Shown here: positions 18,544 through 27,929 of the stretch, piece after piece
How positions within the stretch are numbered: the first letter of the stretch is position 1
How the letters are laid out: each line of letters starts with the position of its first letter
Assembly (NCBI RefSeq): GCF_001644575.1
Contig: NZ_CP015596.1
Span: 4,154,001 to 4,218,000 of the forward strand
Reading direction: 5' to 3'
DNA: 64,000 nt
Origin: Mycobacterium adipatum
Lineage (GTDB): Bacteria; Actinomycetota; Actinomycetes; Mycobacteriales; Mycobacteriaceae
Program-made: the position numbers and the translations under genes
Notes under the pieces: model-generated
Told to the model about the DNA's origin: nothing
Database searches by the model: none
What the model saw: the letters and a program-made list of their open reading frames with translations, nothing else

Positions 18544-19737
18544 CTACCGTCCCCCCAGCAGGTCGACGGGTCGCTGTTGCAGCAACCGGTGCACCGGGAC
18601 GAGCGCCCCGACGATCGCCATCGCGGGGATGAACGCCGCGACCATCCCGGCGGCCTGCCCCCACGCGGTGAACGTGGCGATCTGCGGGATAACCAGCGCG
18701 ACAGCGACTCCCGCGCCGAGTACACCCACCAGGTAGGCGGCGAGGAAGGTGATACCGGATTCGACGAGGAAGAAGTACAGCACCTCGTCGGCCAGACCGA
18801 TGCTGCTCATGATGCCGAACTCGCGTTTGCGTTCGGCAACGGCAGCCAGGAAGGAGGACACCGCGATGACGAATCCCAGGATCAGCCCGATAGTCGAGAT
18901 CACCCCGAGCGTGGAACTGGTGACCTTGCCCGAGAACAGCGCCGAGAACTTCTGTTCGAAGGTGAGCGGTCCGGAGCCGCCGACGGTGTCGTAGATGAGT
19001 CCGGAGCCGGTGGGATCGGGCTGCACCGACGGGTCCGCCGTCGCGGGCAGACCGGTGGCGGCGCCGAACAGCTGGGCGAGGTCGCGACGGTGCTCGTCAC
19101 CGGTCGGCGCGGCCACCGTCCACCAACCGTTGTCGCCGACCAGCGAACCCGCCAGAGGTGCTGCGACCGTGATGGATTGACCGGTTCCGGCGATCTCGGC
19201 GGTCAGCGGCTGTCCGCCGATGTCCACGGTCGCACCGGGTGCGATGCCGAGCCGCTCGGCCACACCGGCACCCACGGCGGCCCGCCCCGGTGCGACGGCG
19301 TCCGACCCGCGCAGGGATACCGTCGCACCGTCGACGGTGGTGGTGCCCGACAGCGTGCGAGTCGCCGTCCAGTCCGGCGGGGTGGACAACGTGGGGGCGG
19401 GCCCGTCGGCGATGAGCGCCCGGACGTCGGGGTCATAGTGCACACCACCGGCCGGCACCACCCAAAGTTGATTGCTGCCAAGCACATCGGTGACCGAGTC
19501 TTCACCGGTGATGGCGAAACTCGCCGAGATGGTGCGCACGACGGTGACACAGGCGATCGCCAGGGCGATGCCGAGGACGGCTAGCACAAAGCGTTCGGGG
19601 CGCCGGCGGATGTTCGCGACCGCGAATCGGACAAGGCACCCGAAGGTGTTTCCCGATGTGCGGGCGATCTCCGGTGACCGAACGATTGTGGGTGCGGGGG
19701 ACTCCACGAGGACGATGGTGAGCGCGCCGTGTTTCAT
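18544..19737 (-). CDS. FtsX/MacB-type ABC transporter permease with periplasmic core domain
   Basis: A 397-residue protein with a first transmembrane helix at about 40-65 (RFVLAVLGIALAIACVTVV), a large extracytoplasmic domain of roughly 200 residues, and three more helices from about 275 on. The motif KREFGIMSSIGLAD is the FtsX coupling helix. The ending 'PVHRLLQQRPVDLLGGR' is typical. With the short permease and the ATPase it should form a tripartite ABC system of the lipoprotein-release or peptide-export type. It is the first gene of a leftward operon that continues into the amine oxidase. Confidence 0.88.
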   Translation of the reverse strand: MKHGALTIVLVESPAPTIVRSPEIARTSGNTFGCLVRFAVANIRRRPERFVLAVLGIALAIACVTVVRTISASFAITGEDSVTDVLGSNQLWVVPAGGVHYDPDVRALIADGPAPTLSTPPDWTATRTLSGTTTVDGATVSLRGSDAVAPGRAAVGAGVAERLGIAPGATVDIGGQPLTAEIAGTGQSITVAAPLAGSLVGDNGWWTVAAPTGDEHRRDLAQLFGAATGLPATADPSVQPDPTGSGLIYDTVGGSGPLTFEQKFSALFSGKVTSSTLGVISTIGLILGFVIAVSSFLAAVAERKREFGIMSSIGLADEVLYFFLVESGITFLAAYLVGVLGAGVAVALVIPQIATFTAWGQAAGMVAAFIPAMAIVGALVPVHRLLQQRPVDLLGGR

Positions 19738-19825
19738 CGAGCGCGATTCGCGGTATCGGCGGCGTTACGCGAATCCGCGCGCGATTACGGCGAGGTGTCC
19801 CCCTCGCTGCGGATTTCGTTGCAGA

Positions 19826-21220
19826 TCAGTCCTGCAGGCGCGCAAATGGGCTGGCCTCTTCGAGCTGGAAGGCCAATTGGAGCAGCCGGCGCTCGTTACC
19901 GGTGGTCGCACCGAACATCATCCCGATCGGCAGACCGGATGCAGATCGGCCCAGCGGCAACGACATCGCGGGATCCCCCGTGACGTTGGCCAGTGGGGTG
20001 AAGGCCACCCAGTCGATGAGCCGGTCGATGATCTGCTGATAATCGGCCGTCGGGTCGAGGTGCCCGATCCGCGGCGTCACCTCGGCCAGCGTCGGGGTGA
20101 GCAGGACGTCGTACTGGCTGCCCAGTTGCGCGGTGATTCTGCGGGTGCGGGACAGCCGCGCAATCGCCAGCGGCATCCGGTGCAGATTCCGCGCCGCCAG
20201 CGCTTCCAGGCCGCGGGTGAGATTGTCGAGCCTGTCCCGGTCGAAGCTCGGCCCGAAGGTCCGCTTCCCGCCGCGCACCAGCGCGAACGCCAGCAGCGAC
20301 CAGTACAGCAGGAAGTCGTTCTTGAACGACGACGGGATCGGGTTGGCGATCTCGGTGACCCGGTGCCCGAGCCCCTCCAGCAGCGCGGCGGTCTTGCACG
20401 TCGCCTCGCGGATCTCCGGGCTGGCTTCGCGCGCAATCGATTCCGTGGTGAAGGCGATCCGCAGCGGAGTGTCACCGGGCCCGGTGACATCGCCGATGAC
20501 CGGCATCTTCGGATTGCGCCACAGCAGTTCGGCCTCGCGGTAGAAGGCCGCCGTGTCACGGACCGACCGGGTGAGCACGCCGTTGGCGACGATACGCAGC
20601 GGCATCTGGCGCATCTGCTTGTCCAGCGGAAGCCGTCCACGCGACGGTTTCAAGCCCACCAGACCGTTACAGGCCGCCGGGATCCGGATCGAACCGCCAC
20701 CGTCGTTGGCGTGCGCGATGGGGACCACGCCGGCCGCGACCAGAGCGCCCGATCCCGAGGACGAGGCGCCGGCGGTGTGCTCGGTGTGCCACGGGTTGCG
20801 CACCGCGCCGAGGCGAGGATGCTCGGCGGACGCGCTGAACCCGAACTCAGAGAGCTGCGTCTTGCCCAGTGCGACCAGTCCGGTGCCTAGGTAGGTGCGG
20901 GCGAAGTCACCATCGGCGGGGGCCGGCCGCGGCGTCCATGCGTCGGTGCCATCCATGGTCGGCATGCCGGCGACGTCGGCGTTGTCCTTGACGAAGGTGG
21001 GCACGCCGGAGAAGAAGCCGCCGCGCGGGCGGGCGGCCCGGGCGGTGTCGAAGGCCCGGTACGCGACACCGTTGAGGACCGGGTCGACGGCCTCGGCTCG
21101 GGTTATCGCCGCGTCGATCACCTCATCGCGCGACACCGCGCCGCTGCGCAGCGCGGCTACCAGACCGACCGCGTCCAGGTCACCGAGGGCGTCATCGCCG
21201 AATGCATGAATACGTGCCAT
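19826..21220 (-). CDS. amiC: Amidase (amidase signature family)
   Basis: A 464-residue hydrolase using the ATG at 21220 (MARIHAFGDDALG); an upstream in-frame ATG would add 20 unlikely residues. The Ser-cisSer-Lys catalytic set is visible: K78 in 'PTFVKDNADVAG', the serines in 'AGASSSGSG' (about 153-155) and the nucleophile S177 in 'NDGGGSIRIPAACNGLVGLK'. These enzymes hydrolyse amide bonds of small molecules; the substrate is unknown. Position next to tsf-rpsB matches the M. tuberculosis amiC locus as I recall it, so the symbol is by synteny. Confidence 0.9.
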   Translation of the reverse strand: MARIHAFGDDALGDLDAVGLVAALRSGAVSRDEVIDAAITRAEAVDPVLNGVAYRAFDTARAARPRGGFFSGVPTFVKDNADVAGMPTMDGTDAWTPRPAPADGDFARTYLGTGLVALGKTQLSEFGFSASAEHPRLGAVRNPWHTEHTAGASSSGSGALVAAGVVPIAHANDGGGSIRIPAACNGLVGLKPSRGRLPLDKQMRQMPLRIVANGVLTRSVRDTAAFYREAELLWRNPKMPVIGDVTGPGDTPLRIAFTTESIAREASPEIREATCKTAALLEGLGHRVTEIANPIPSSFKNDFLLYWSLLAFALVRGGKRTFGPSFDRDRLDNLTRGLEALAARNLHRMPLAIARLSRTRRITAQLGSQYDVLLTPTLAEVTPRIGHLDPTADYQQIIDRLIDWVAFTPLANVTGDPAMSLPLGRSASGLPIGMMFGATTGNERRLLQLAFQLEEASPFARLQD

Positions 21221-21265
21221 GCCGCCGACGGTACCAGTACGTACCACGCGGGCCGGGGAATGCAG

Positions 21266-21299
21266 AAAACCCCGCGTCATCGAAATGACGCGGGGTTTT
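21266..21299 (-). terminator. Perfect hairpin terminator after rpsB-tsf
   Basis: AAAACCCCGCGTCAT (21266-21280) and ATGACGCGGGGTTTT (21285-21299) are perfect complements forming a 15-bp stem with the tetraloop CGAA. The A/T ends give a T-run on either strand. It lies 13 nt after the tsf stop and 45 nt upstream of the amidase start, so it should end the rpsB-tsf transcript. Such strong intrinsic terminators are uncommon in mycobacterial DNA. Confidence 0.92.
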
Positions 21300-21312
21300 G
21301 CTGGGGTCTTAC

Positions 21313-22140
21313 TTAGGCCTGGCCGACCTCGAAGCGGACGAACCGGGTCACGGTCACGCCGGCCTCGTCGAGCAGCGCCTTGACGGACTTCTTGTTGTCC
21401 GACACCGACGGCTGGTCGAGCAGCACGACATCCTTGTAGAAGCCGGTGACGCGACCCTCGACGATCTTGGGCAGAGCCTGTTCCGGCTTGCCCTCCTCCT
21501 TCGCGGTCTCCTCGGCGATGCGACGCTCGTTGGCCACGATGTCCTCCGGCACGTCCTCACGGGTGAGGTACTTGGCCTTCAGCGCGGCGATCTGCAGCGC
21601 GACCGCGTGCGCGACCTCCTTGGCGGCCTCGGCATCGCCACCGGTGTACTCGACGAGCACGCCGACGGCGGGCGGCAGGTCGGCCGACCGCTTGTGCAGG
21701 TAGGTCTCGACCGTGCCGTCGAAGGCCGCGACGCGACGCAGTTCCAGCTTCTCGCCGATCTTGGCCGACAGATCCGCGATGAGTTCCTCGACGGTCTTGT
21801 CGCCGGCCTTGGCGGCCTTGAGGGCGTCCACGTCGGCAGCCTTGGAGGCGGCCGCGGCGGTCACGATCTGCTCCGCAAGACCCTGGAATTCGGCGTTCTT
21901 CGCGACGAAGTCGGTCTCCGAGTTCAGCTCGATCAAGGCGCCGTCCTTGGCGGCGACCAGGCCCTCGGCGGTGGCGCGCTCGGCGCGCTTGCCGACGTCC
22001 TTGGCGCCCTTGATGCGCAGCACCTCGACGGCCTTGTCGAAATCACCCTCGGTCTCGACCAGAGCGTTCTTGCAGTCGAGCATGCCGGCGCCGGTCAGCT
22101 CCCGAAGGCGCTTGACGTCGGCAGCGGTGTAGTTGGCCAT
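21313..22140 (-). CDS. tsf: Elongation factor Ts
   Basis: A 275-residue guanine-nucleotide exchange factor for EF-Tu. The start at 22140 ([20 protein letters not shown]) is supported by a GGAGACAAG ribosome-binding site and by the conserved '[12 protein letters not shown]' signature; a longer upstream frame is only a shadow of rpsB. Further marks are the core 'TDFVAKN' segment and the end '[12 protein letters not shown]'. The gene starts 19 nt after rpsB and ends before a strong hairpin terminator. Confidence 0.98.
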   Translation of the reverse strand: MANYTAADVKRLRELTGAGMLDCKNALVETEGDFDKAVEVLRIKGAKDVGKRAERATAEGLVAAKDGALIELNSETDFVAKNAEFQGLAEQIVTAAAASKAADVDALKAAKAGDKTVEELIADLSAKIGEKLELRRVAAFDGTVETYLHKRSADLPPAVGVLVEYTGGDAEAAKEVAHAVALQIAALKAKYLTREDVPEDIVANERRIAEETAKEEGKPEQALPKIVEGRVTGFYKDVVLLDQPSVSDNKKSVKALLDEAGVTVTRFVRFEVGQA

Positions 22141-22159
22141 AACAGCTTGTCTCCTGGAA

Positions 22160-22981
22160 TTAAGAAGCGTCGGTGGTGGTCTCGGCGGCAGCGCCGTCGG
22201 CGGGGCTGGTGGTCGCACCGGCCAACAGCTCCTGCTCCCACTCGGCCAGCGGCTCGGCCGCGCCGTCCTGGCCGGCCTCGGCCTTGCCGGCACCCGAACG
22301 GGCCTGCAGGCCCTCGGCGACCGCGGAGGCGATGACCTTGGTCAGCAGTGCGGCCGAACGGATGGCGTCGTCGTTGCCCGGGATCGGGTAGTCGACGACA
22401 TCGGGGTCGCAGTTGGTGTCCAGGATCGCGATGACCGGGATGTTCAGCTTGCGGGCCTCGGCAACCGCGAGGTGTTCCTTGTTGGTGTCGACGACCCAGA
22501 TGGCCGACGGAACCTTGGCCATGTCCCGGATACCACCGAGGCTGCGCTCGAGCTTGTTCTTCTCACGCGTGAGCATGAGGATTTCCTTCTTGGTTCGCCC
22601 CTCGAAGCCACCGGTCTGCTCCATGGCCTCCAGCTCCTTCATCCGCTGCAGACGCTTGTGCACGGTGGAGAAGTTGGTGAGCATGCCGCCCAGCCAGCGC
22701 TGGTTGACATACGGCATGCCGACGCGGGTCGCCTCTTCGGCGATGGATTCCTGGGCCTGCTTCTTGGTGCCGACGAACATGACCGATCCGCCGTGGGCGA
22801 CGGTCTCCTTGACGAACTCGTAGGCCGAGTCGATGTAGGTCAGCGTCTGCTGCAGGTCGATGATGTAGATGCCGTTGCGGTCGGTGAAGATGAACCGCTT
22901 CATCTTGGGGTTCCAGCGTCGGGTCTGATGCCCGAAGTGAGCGCCGCTGTCGAGCAGCTGCTTCATGGTTACAACAGCCAT
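22160..22981 (-). CDS. rpsB: 30S ribosomal protein S2
   Basis: A 273-residue S2 protein. The opening [20 protein letters not shown], then [12 protein letters not shown], '[15 protein letters not shown]' and '[13 protein letters not shown]' are diagnostic. The C-terminal Ala/Glu-rich extension (about 230-273) is usual in actinobacteria. It forms an operon with tsf. Confidence 0.98.
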   Translation of the reverse strand: MAVVTMKQLLDSGAHFGHQTRRWNPKMKRFIFTDRNGIYIIDLQQTLTYIDSAYEFVKETVAHGGSVMFVGTKKQAQESIAEEATRVGMPYVNQRWLGGMLTNFSTVHKRLQRMKELEAMEQTGGFEGRTKKEILMLTREKNKLERSLGGIRDMAKVPSAIWVVDTNKEHLAVAEARKLNIPVIAILDTNCDPDVVDYPIPGNDDAIRSAALLTKVIASAVAEGLQARSGAGKAEAGQDGAAEPLAEWEQELLAGATTSPADGAAAETTTDAS

Positions 22982-23290
22982 AGTGATTCAGCCGTGCCTT
23001 CGTTATCGATGGTTGACGTCCGGAATCGGGTGAATCCGGACCCTGGCGACTGCGGCTGCCGGACCCGACTCGGTTTCCCAGGTCAGGACCGCCCGGCATG
23101 CTGGTTGCAACCTGTGCTGCGGGTTGCGGTGCAGACGCGCGAAGTCAGCCCACGGATGTGAGCTGCGGGGAGAAGTTTACACCGTTGGAACCTGTGCTCT
23201 GACCACGCGAGTTGTGCACAGTCGCCGGTCCGTCCACAGTCTGGCATCCAGCGGGTACCGCTGCGGTCGAAGTGGCGCTGAACTGGACTG
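22982..23290. promoter_or_regulatory. Divergent intergenic region rpsB / M23 peptidase (309 bp)
   Basis: This gap should contain the rpsB-tsf promoter and leader (leftward) and the promoter of the peptidase gene (rightward). It has no open frame that looks coding. I could not identify a convincing promoter pair, hairpin or known ribosomal-protein leader motif in it. Confidence 0.3.
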
Positions 23291-23815
23291 ATGAGAGTTC
23301 TGCCGGTGCTGCTGGCGGCCGCATTCCTGGCTGCCGCGCCCGCGGCGGCCGAGGCCGGCCGGCTGCAGTGGCCGCTGCGCCCCTCGGCGGCGGTGACCCG
23401 CGGTTTCGACGCACCGGCGCCGAACTGGCAGCGCGGGCACCGCGGCGTGGATCTGGCCGGCGCCCCGGGGCAGACCGTCTACGCCGCCGCCGGCGGCACC
23501 GTGGTGTTCGCCGGTGAGCTGGCCGGCCGTCCGCTGGTGTCGGTGCAGCATGCGGGCGGCCTGCGCACCAGCTACGAACCGGTGCGCCCGGCGGTCCGGG
23601 CCGGGCAGCGGGTGGACGCCGGGACGGCACTCGGCGGGTTGCTGGAGGGGCATCCGGGGTGTCCGGTACCGGCGTGCCTGCACTGGGGTGCGATGTGGGG
23701 CGCGGCGGCCCGCGCGGACTATGTGGATCCGCTGGGACTGCTGGCTGTCACCCCGATCGTGCTCAAGCCCGTGGGTGCGCCTGATCGTGCACCGCACGCA
23801 GCCGCGCGACGGTGA
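23291..23815 (+). CDS. M23 family metallopeptidase (LytM-like), secreted
   Basis: A 174-residue protein with a signal peptide ([20 protein letters not shown]) and one peptidase M23 domain. The zinc motif HRGVDLAG (HxxxD), the beta-strand '[13 protein letters not shown]' and the second motif 'CLHWGAM' are in order. Such enzymes cut peptide cross-links of peptidoglycan or activate amidases. The HWG in place of the classical HxH is frequent in actinobacterial members. The 3' end overlaps the 3' end of xerC on the other strand by about 50 bp. Confidence 0.88.
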   Translation: MRVLPVLLAAAFLAAAPAAAEAGRLQWPLRPSAAVTRGFDAPAPNWQRGHRGVDLAGAPGQTVYAAAGGTVVFAGELAGRPLVSVQHAGGLRTSYEPVRPAVRAGQRVDAGTALGGLLEGHPGCPVPACLHWGAMWGAAARADYVDPLGLLAVTPIVLKPVGAPDRAPHAAARR

Positions 23816-24665
23816 CGTGGGTGTAGAGCTGGGTGGTGGCCAACGTCGAGTGGCCCAGCAGTTCCTGCACGACGCGCAGATCGGCACCACCCTCCAGCAG
23901 GTGGGTGGCGGCGCTGTGTCGCAGGCCATGCGGGCCGATATCGGGGGCGCCGTCGACGGCGGACATGGTCTGGTGCACCACGGTGCGGGCCTGGCGCTGG
24001 TCGAGGCGGGCCCCGCGCGAACCCAGCAGCAGTGCGGCACCGGAGGTGGGTTTGGCCACGGCCGGCCGGCCGGAGTCCAGCCAGGCGGCCAGCGCGCGCT
24101 CGGCGGGTTCGCCGAACGGCACGGTGCGCTCTTTGTTGCCCTTGCCCAGCACCCGCAGCACCCGCCGGGAACGATCGACATCGTCGATGTCCAGTCCGCA
24201 CAGCTCGCTGACACGGATGCCGGTGGCGTAGAGCATCTCGACGATCAGCCTGTCCCGAAGTGCGATCGGATCACCCTGCTGCGCACCGGAATTCAACGCA
24301 TCCATGGCGTCGAGCGCCTGCTCTTTCCGCAGCACCGATGGCAGGGTCCGGTGCGCCTTGGGCGTCTGCAGCCGGGCGGCGGGGTCGCTGCCCAGCAGGC
24401 CGCGGTGCAGCGCCCATGCGGTGAAGGTCTTGATCGCGGAGGTGCGCCGGGCCAGCGTGGTGCGGGCCGCTCCGGCGCCGGCCTGCGCGGCCAGCCAGGA
24501 GCGCAGCCTGGGCAGCGTCAGGGTGTCCAGACCGCCACCGGTGAAGTCGAACAGCGACCGCAGATCACCCAGGTAGGCGCGCCGGGTGTGCGCCGACCGG
24601 CCGCGTTGCAGGGCCAGGTACTCGTCGAATTCCTCGAGCAGCGGTTCCAGGTCGGGCTTGCGCAC
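23763..24665 (-). CDS. xerC: Tyrosine recombinase XerC
   Basis: A 300-residue site-specific recombinase for chromosome dimer resolution. The N-terminal SAM-like DNA-binding domain covers about 1-100. The catalytic set is complete: R151 in 'ATGIRVSEL', K175, H246 and R249 in '[12 protein letters not shown]', H272 in '[16 protein letters not shown]', and the nucleophile Y281. The chromosomal context (between rpsB and dprA) and absence of phage genes argue for the housekeeping XerC rather than an integrase. Confidence 0.93.
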   Translation of the reverse strand: MRKPDLEPLLEEFDEYLALQRGRSAHTRRAYLGDLRSLFDFTGGGLDTLTLPRLRSWLAAQAGAGAARTTLARRTSAIKTFTAWALHRGLLGSDPAARLQTPKAHRTLPSVLRKEQALDAMDALNSGAQQGDPIALRDRLIVEMLYATGIRVSELCGLDIDDVDRSRRVLRVLGKGNKERTVPFGEPAERALAAWLDSGRPAVAKPTSGAALLLGSRGARLDQRQARTVVHQTMSAVDGAPDIGPHGLRHSAATHLLEGGADLRVVQELLGHSTLATTQLYTHVTVARLRAVHDQAHPRA

Positions 24666-24696
24666 TGTCCTACCGTCGCAGATGCCCGCCGGCTGT

Positions 24697-25857
24697 CTAC
24701 TGGACGCGCCGCAGCGTGTCCGGGGTGAGATCTGCCAGTGCCCGGTAGCCGTCGATCGCCATGGTCAGGTCCAGCTCGGCCAACAGCGAGCGCAGCACGT
24801 GCACCACACCGTCGGTGCCCCCGAGCGCCAGGCCGTAGGCATACGGCCGGCCGACACCGACCGCGGTTGCCCCCAGCGCGAGCGCCTTGACAATGTCGGC
24901 GCCGCTGCGGATACCGGAGTCGAACAGCACCGGCAGCCCGTCGGCGGCGGCCACCACATCGGGCAGGCAGTCGATCGCCGGGATGCCCCCGTTGGCTTGG
25001 CGGCCGCCGTGGTTGGAGCAGTAGATGCCGTCGACGCCGGCGTCGCGGGCACGGGCCACGTCGTCGGGATGGCAGATCCCCTTGGCGAGCAGCGGCAGCC
25101 TGGTCAGCGAGCGCAGCCAGGTCAAATCGTCCCAGGTGACGGGCTGACCGAAGGTGGACACCCACTTGAGGATGGCGCCCTGCGGGTTCTCCTCCGGGGA
25201 CTGCGGCAGGCTCGCGCGGAACACCGGGTCACTGAAGTAATTGGACAAGCAGTGCCCGCGCAGCTGCGGGAAATTCGAGGTGCTCAGGTCGCGCGGACGC
25301 CAGCCCGGCACCCAGGTGTCCAGCGTGACGACGATCGCCTTGAAGCCGGCGGCCTCGGCCCGGGCGACGAAGCTGGCCGCCAGATCGCGGTCCTTCGGGG
25401 TGTAGAGCTGGAAAAACCCTGGTGTGTCGCCGAATTCGGCCGCGACATCCTCCAGCGGGTCGGCGGTGAGGGTGGACACCATCATCGGCACTCCGGTGCG
25501 CGCCGCGGCGCGGGCGGCGGCCAGATCGCCGTGGCCGTCGCGGCTGCAGATCCCGGTGACGCCGATCGGCGCCATGAACACCGGCGACGGCAAGGTGAGC
25601 CCGAACAGGTCGACGGTCAGGTCGCGTTCGGTGGCGCCCGCCCCCATCCGCGGCATCAGGCCCCAGTGGTCGAAGGCGCTGACATTGACGCGCTGGGTGC
25701 GTTCATCGCCGGCCCCGCCCGCGACGTAGGACCACACCGACGGGGACATCGCCGCCTGGGCCCGCTGTTCCAGCTCGGCGAAGGCCATCGGCAGCGACGG
25801 CACCACCCCGGCCAGGCCCTGCAGGTAGATCTCGAGTTGATAGTCGCCGAATGCCAT
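24697..25857 (-). CDS. FMN-dependent alpha-hydroxy acid oxidoreductase, resembling lactate 2-monooxygenase
   Basis: A 386-residue TIM-barrel flavoenzyme beginning at ATG 25857. The signature [11 protein letters not shown] with catalytic H283 and R286, '[19 protein letters not shown]' for FMN phosphate binding, and '[12 protein letters not shown]' are present. The opening ([21 protein letters not shown]) and the '[18 protein letters not shown]' run closely recall the M. smegmatis lactate 2-monooxygenase, which turns L-lactate into acetate, CO2 and water. A simple oxidase or dehydrogenase activity is the alternative. It ends 31 nt from the xerC start region and follows the siderophore-interacting gene with a 4-nt gap. 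Confidence 0.88.
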   Translation of the reverse strand: MAFGDYQLEIYLQGLAGVVPSLPMAFAELEQRAQAAMSPSVWSYVAGGAGDERTQRVNVSAFDHWGLMPRMGAGATERDLTVDLFGLTLPSPVFMAPIGVTGICSRDGHGDLAAARAAARTGVPMMVSTLTADPLEDVAAEFGDTPGFFQLYTPKDRDLAASFVARAEAAGFKAIVVTLDTWVPGWRPRDLSTSNFPQLRGHCLSNYFSDPVFRASLPQSPEENPQGAILKWVSTFGQPVTWDDLTWLRSLTRLPLLAKGICHPDDVARARDAGVDGIYCSNHGGRQANGGIPAIDCLPDVVAAADGLPVLFDSGIRSGADIVKALALGATAVGVGRPYAYGLALGGTDGVVHVLRSLLAELDLTMAIDGYRALADLTPDTLRRVQ

Positions 25858-25861
25858 GGGG

Positions 25862-26713
25862 TCAGTCTTGCTGGCCGGCCTCCGCCTTGGCCAGTTCCGC
25901 TTTCCATTGCCGGAATGTCTCCTCGGTGCGCCCACGACGCCAGTAGCCGGAAATGGAGGCCCACTTGGCTTCGACGCCGCGTTCCTTGCGCAGGTAGGGA
26001 CGGAGGTTGTGCATGACGGCTTGCGCTTCACCGTGCACGAATACCTGCACCTGACCGGGCAGCCACAGCGTCTCTTTGACCGCGGCGATCAGGGGGGCGT
26101 TGTCGCCGGCCTTGTCCTCGCCGACGAGGTCGGCGCGGCCGCCCCGGTAAATCCAGTGCACATCGACGCCGTCGGGCGATGTCAGCGGGATCTCGTCGTC
26201 GGGACCACTGACTTCGATGAAGGCCTTGCCGATCGCGTTGGGCGGCATGGCCTCCAGTGCCGCACTGATGGCCGGTAGTCCGGACTCGTCGCCGGCCAGC
26301 AGGTGCCAGTCCGCGGCGGGATCGGGCGCATACGCACCGGACGGTCCCATCAGGTAGGCCAGTTGCCCGGGCTGCGCGGCGGCCGCCCAGGGGCCGGCGA
26401 CCCCCTGCTCGCCATGGACGACGAAGTCGATGGAGATCTGGCGCAGCGAATCGTCAACCGATCGCACGGTGTAGGTGCGCACGGTGGGGCGCTTGTTCTC
26501 GGGAAGCTTGTTGAAGCTGTCCAAGGTAAGCGGGTGCGGCAGCGAGACGATGTCGACATCGGGGTCGACGATGACGATCTTGACGTAGGAGTCCGTGTAG
26601 TGACCGGGTGTGAAGGTGTCGAACCCGACACCACCGAGCACCAACCGGATCATGTGCGGTGCCAGCTGCTCACTGCTGATCACTTCGAAGGTATGAATCG
26701 GACGTCCCGCCAT
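25862..26713 (-). CDS. Siderophore-interacting protein (ViuB/SIP family flavin reductase)
   Basis: A 283-residue protein with FAD-binding 9 and SIP domains. The FAD motif is VRTYTVRS (about 84-91), then '[15 protein letters not shown]' and '[11 protein letters not shown]'. The C-terminal half has the SIP nucleotide-binding part with '[15 protein letters not shown]' and the end '[10 protein letters not shown]'. These enzymes reduce ferric siderophores inside the cell to free iron. M. tuberculosis has viuB at the matching place. I looked for an IdeR box in the 70 bp upstream and did not find a convincing one. Confidence 0.92.
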   Translation of the reverse strand: MAGRPIHTFEVISSEQLAPHMIRLVLGGVGFDTFTPGHYTDSYVKIVIVDPDVDIVSLPHPLTLDSFNKLPENKRPTVRTYTVRSVDDSLRQISIDFVVHGEQGVAGPWAAAAQPGQLAYLMGPSGAYAPDPAADWHLLAGDESGLPAISAALEAMPPNAIGKAFIEVSGPDDEIPLTSPDGVDVHWIYRGGRADLVGEDKAGDNAPLIAAVKETLWLPGQVQVFVHGEAQAVMHNLRPYLRKERGVEAKWASISGYWRRGRTEETFRQWKAELAKAEAGQQD

Positions 26714-26783
26714 GGCTTTACCTCACAAATCGATTAGCTGATCTTCAGGTCCACTGTACGAGTCCCGGTTGCGGCGCGGTCCG

Positions 26784-27929
26784 CTACCGCGCCGGCTGCG
26801 GTGCGTCCCGCACGATCCGCCACTGACCCTCACGACGTTGCACCCGCCCGGCAATCTCCAGTAACGCCAGTGGACCCAGCACCTGCTCGGCGGGCATACC
26901 GGCTTCCACCGCGATCTCCTCGATGCTGCGCGATCCCCGCCCCGGCAACGCCTCGTACACCAACATCTCCTCCCGGGACAGCCCGTCCAGCGGGGTCTGC
27001 GGGTGTTCGGGATCGTCGGCGAGCTCGCCGATCTTGCCGACGATCTCGATGATCTCCTCGGGACGGCTGATCAGCTGGGCGCCCCGCCGTAGCAGCACGT
27101 GGCAGCCCGCCGAGGCCGCGGAGGTCACCGGACCCGGCACCGCGCACACCACCCGCCCCATCGCCTCTGCCCAGGCGGCGGTGTTGGCCGCTCCGCTGCG
27201 CAGTCCCGCCTCGACGACCACGGTGGCTCCGCTCAACGCGGCGACGAGCCGGTTGCGGGTCAGGAAGCGGTGCCGCGCCGGTCGCATACCGGGCGGATAC
27301 TCCGAGACCACCAGACCGGTACCGCAGATCCGGTGTAGCAGCGCGGAATGCCCTGCGGGATAGGGAACATCGATCCCCCCTGCCAGCACGGCCACGGTGA
27401 CACCGTCGACGCCCAGCGCGGCGCGGTGGGCCGCGCCATCGATACCGTAGGCGGCCCCGGACACCACCGCGACATTGCGCTCGGCCAGGCCCGCGGACAG
27501 GTCGGCGGCCACGTGCTCGCCGTACGCGGTGGCCGCCCGGGTACCGACGATCGCCGCACCGCGGGCCGCCACCTCATCGAGGCGGGCCGGACCGATCGCC
27601 CACAGCACCATCGGGTGCCGGCCCGATTCCCGGCGTTGAACCTCGTCATTGTCGAACACGGTGAACGCGAGATGGGGCCACTCCGTGTCGTCCGGGGTGA
27701 TCAGCCGCCCGCCGCGGCGATCCAGCATCTCCAGATCCTCCGAGGCGGTGTCGATGTGCACACGCGCGGCGATCCGACCCGCCAGTTCGCTGGGCATCGC
27801 ACCGGCCTTGATCCTGGCGGCCGCCTCCACCGGTCCGTGGCCGGCGACAAACGCCGTGAGCGCCGGGCACGGCGACTCGGCCACCCGCGACAGATACGCC
27901 CACGCACGCCGCACCGCGTCGACGGTCAT
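26784..27929 (-). CDS. dprA: DNA processing protein DprA
   Basis: A 381-residue protein with the Rossmann-like RecA/ssDNA-binding domain. Key parts are 'AAIVGTRAATAYG', 'VVSGAAYGIDGAAHRAAL', 'VLAGGIDVPYPAGHS' and 'VVVEAGLRSGAANTA'. A C-terminal winged-helix part follows ('GRGSRSIEEIAVEAGMPAEQ'). DprA loads RecA on incoming single-stranded DNA during uptake; its role in mycobacteria is less clear. The start (MTVDAVRRAWAYLSRVAE) overlaps the comM stop by 4 nt, so the upstream frame is a shadow. Confidence 0.94.
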   Translation of the reverse strand: MTVDAVRRAWAYLSRVAESPCPALTAFVAGHGPVEAAARIKAGAMPSELAGRIAARVHIDTASEDLEMLDRRGGRLITPDDTEWPHLAFTVFDNDEVQRRESGRHPMVLWAIGPARLDEVAARGAAIVGTRAATAYGEHVAADLSAGLAERNVAVVSGAAYGIDGAAHRAALGVDGVTVAVLAGGIDVPYPAGHSALLHRICGTGLVVSEYPPGMRPARHRFLTRNRLVAALSGATVVVEAGLRSGAANTAAWAEAMGRVVCAVPGPVTSAASAGCHVLLRRGAQLISRPEEIIEIVGKIGELADDPEHPQTPLDGLSREEMLVYEALPGRGSRSIEEIAVEAGMPAEQVLGPLALLEIAGRVQRREGQWRIVRDAPQPAR

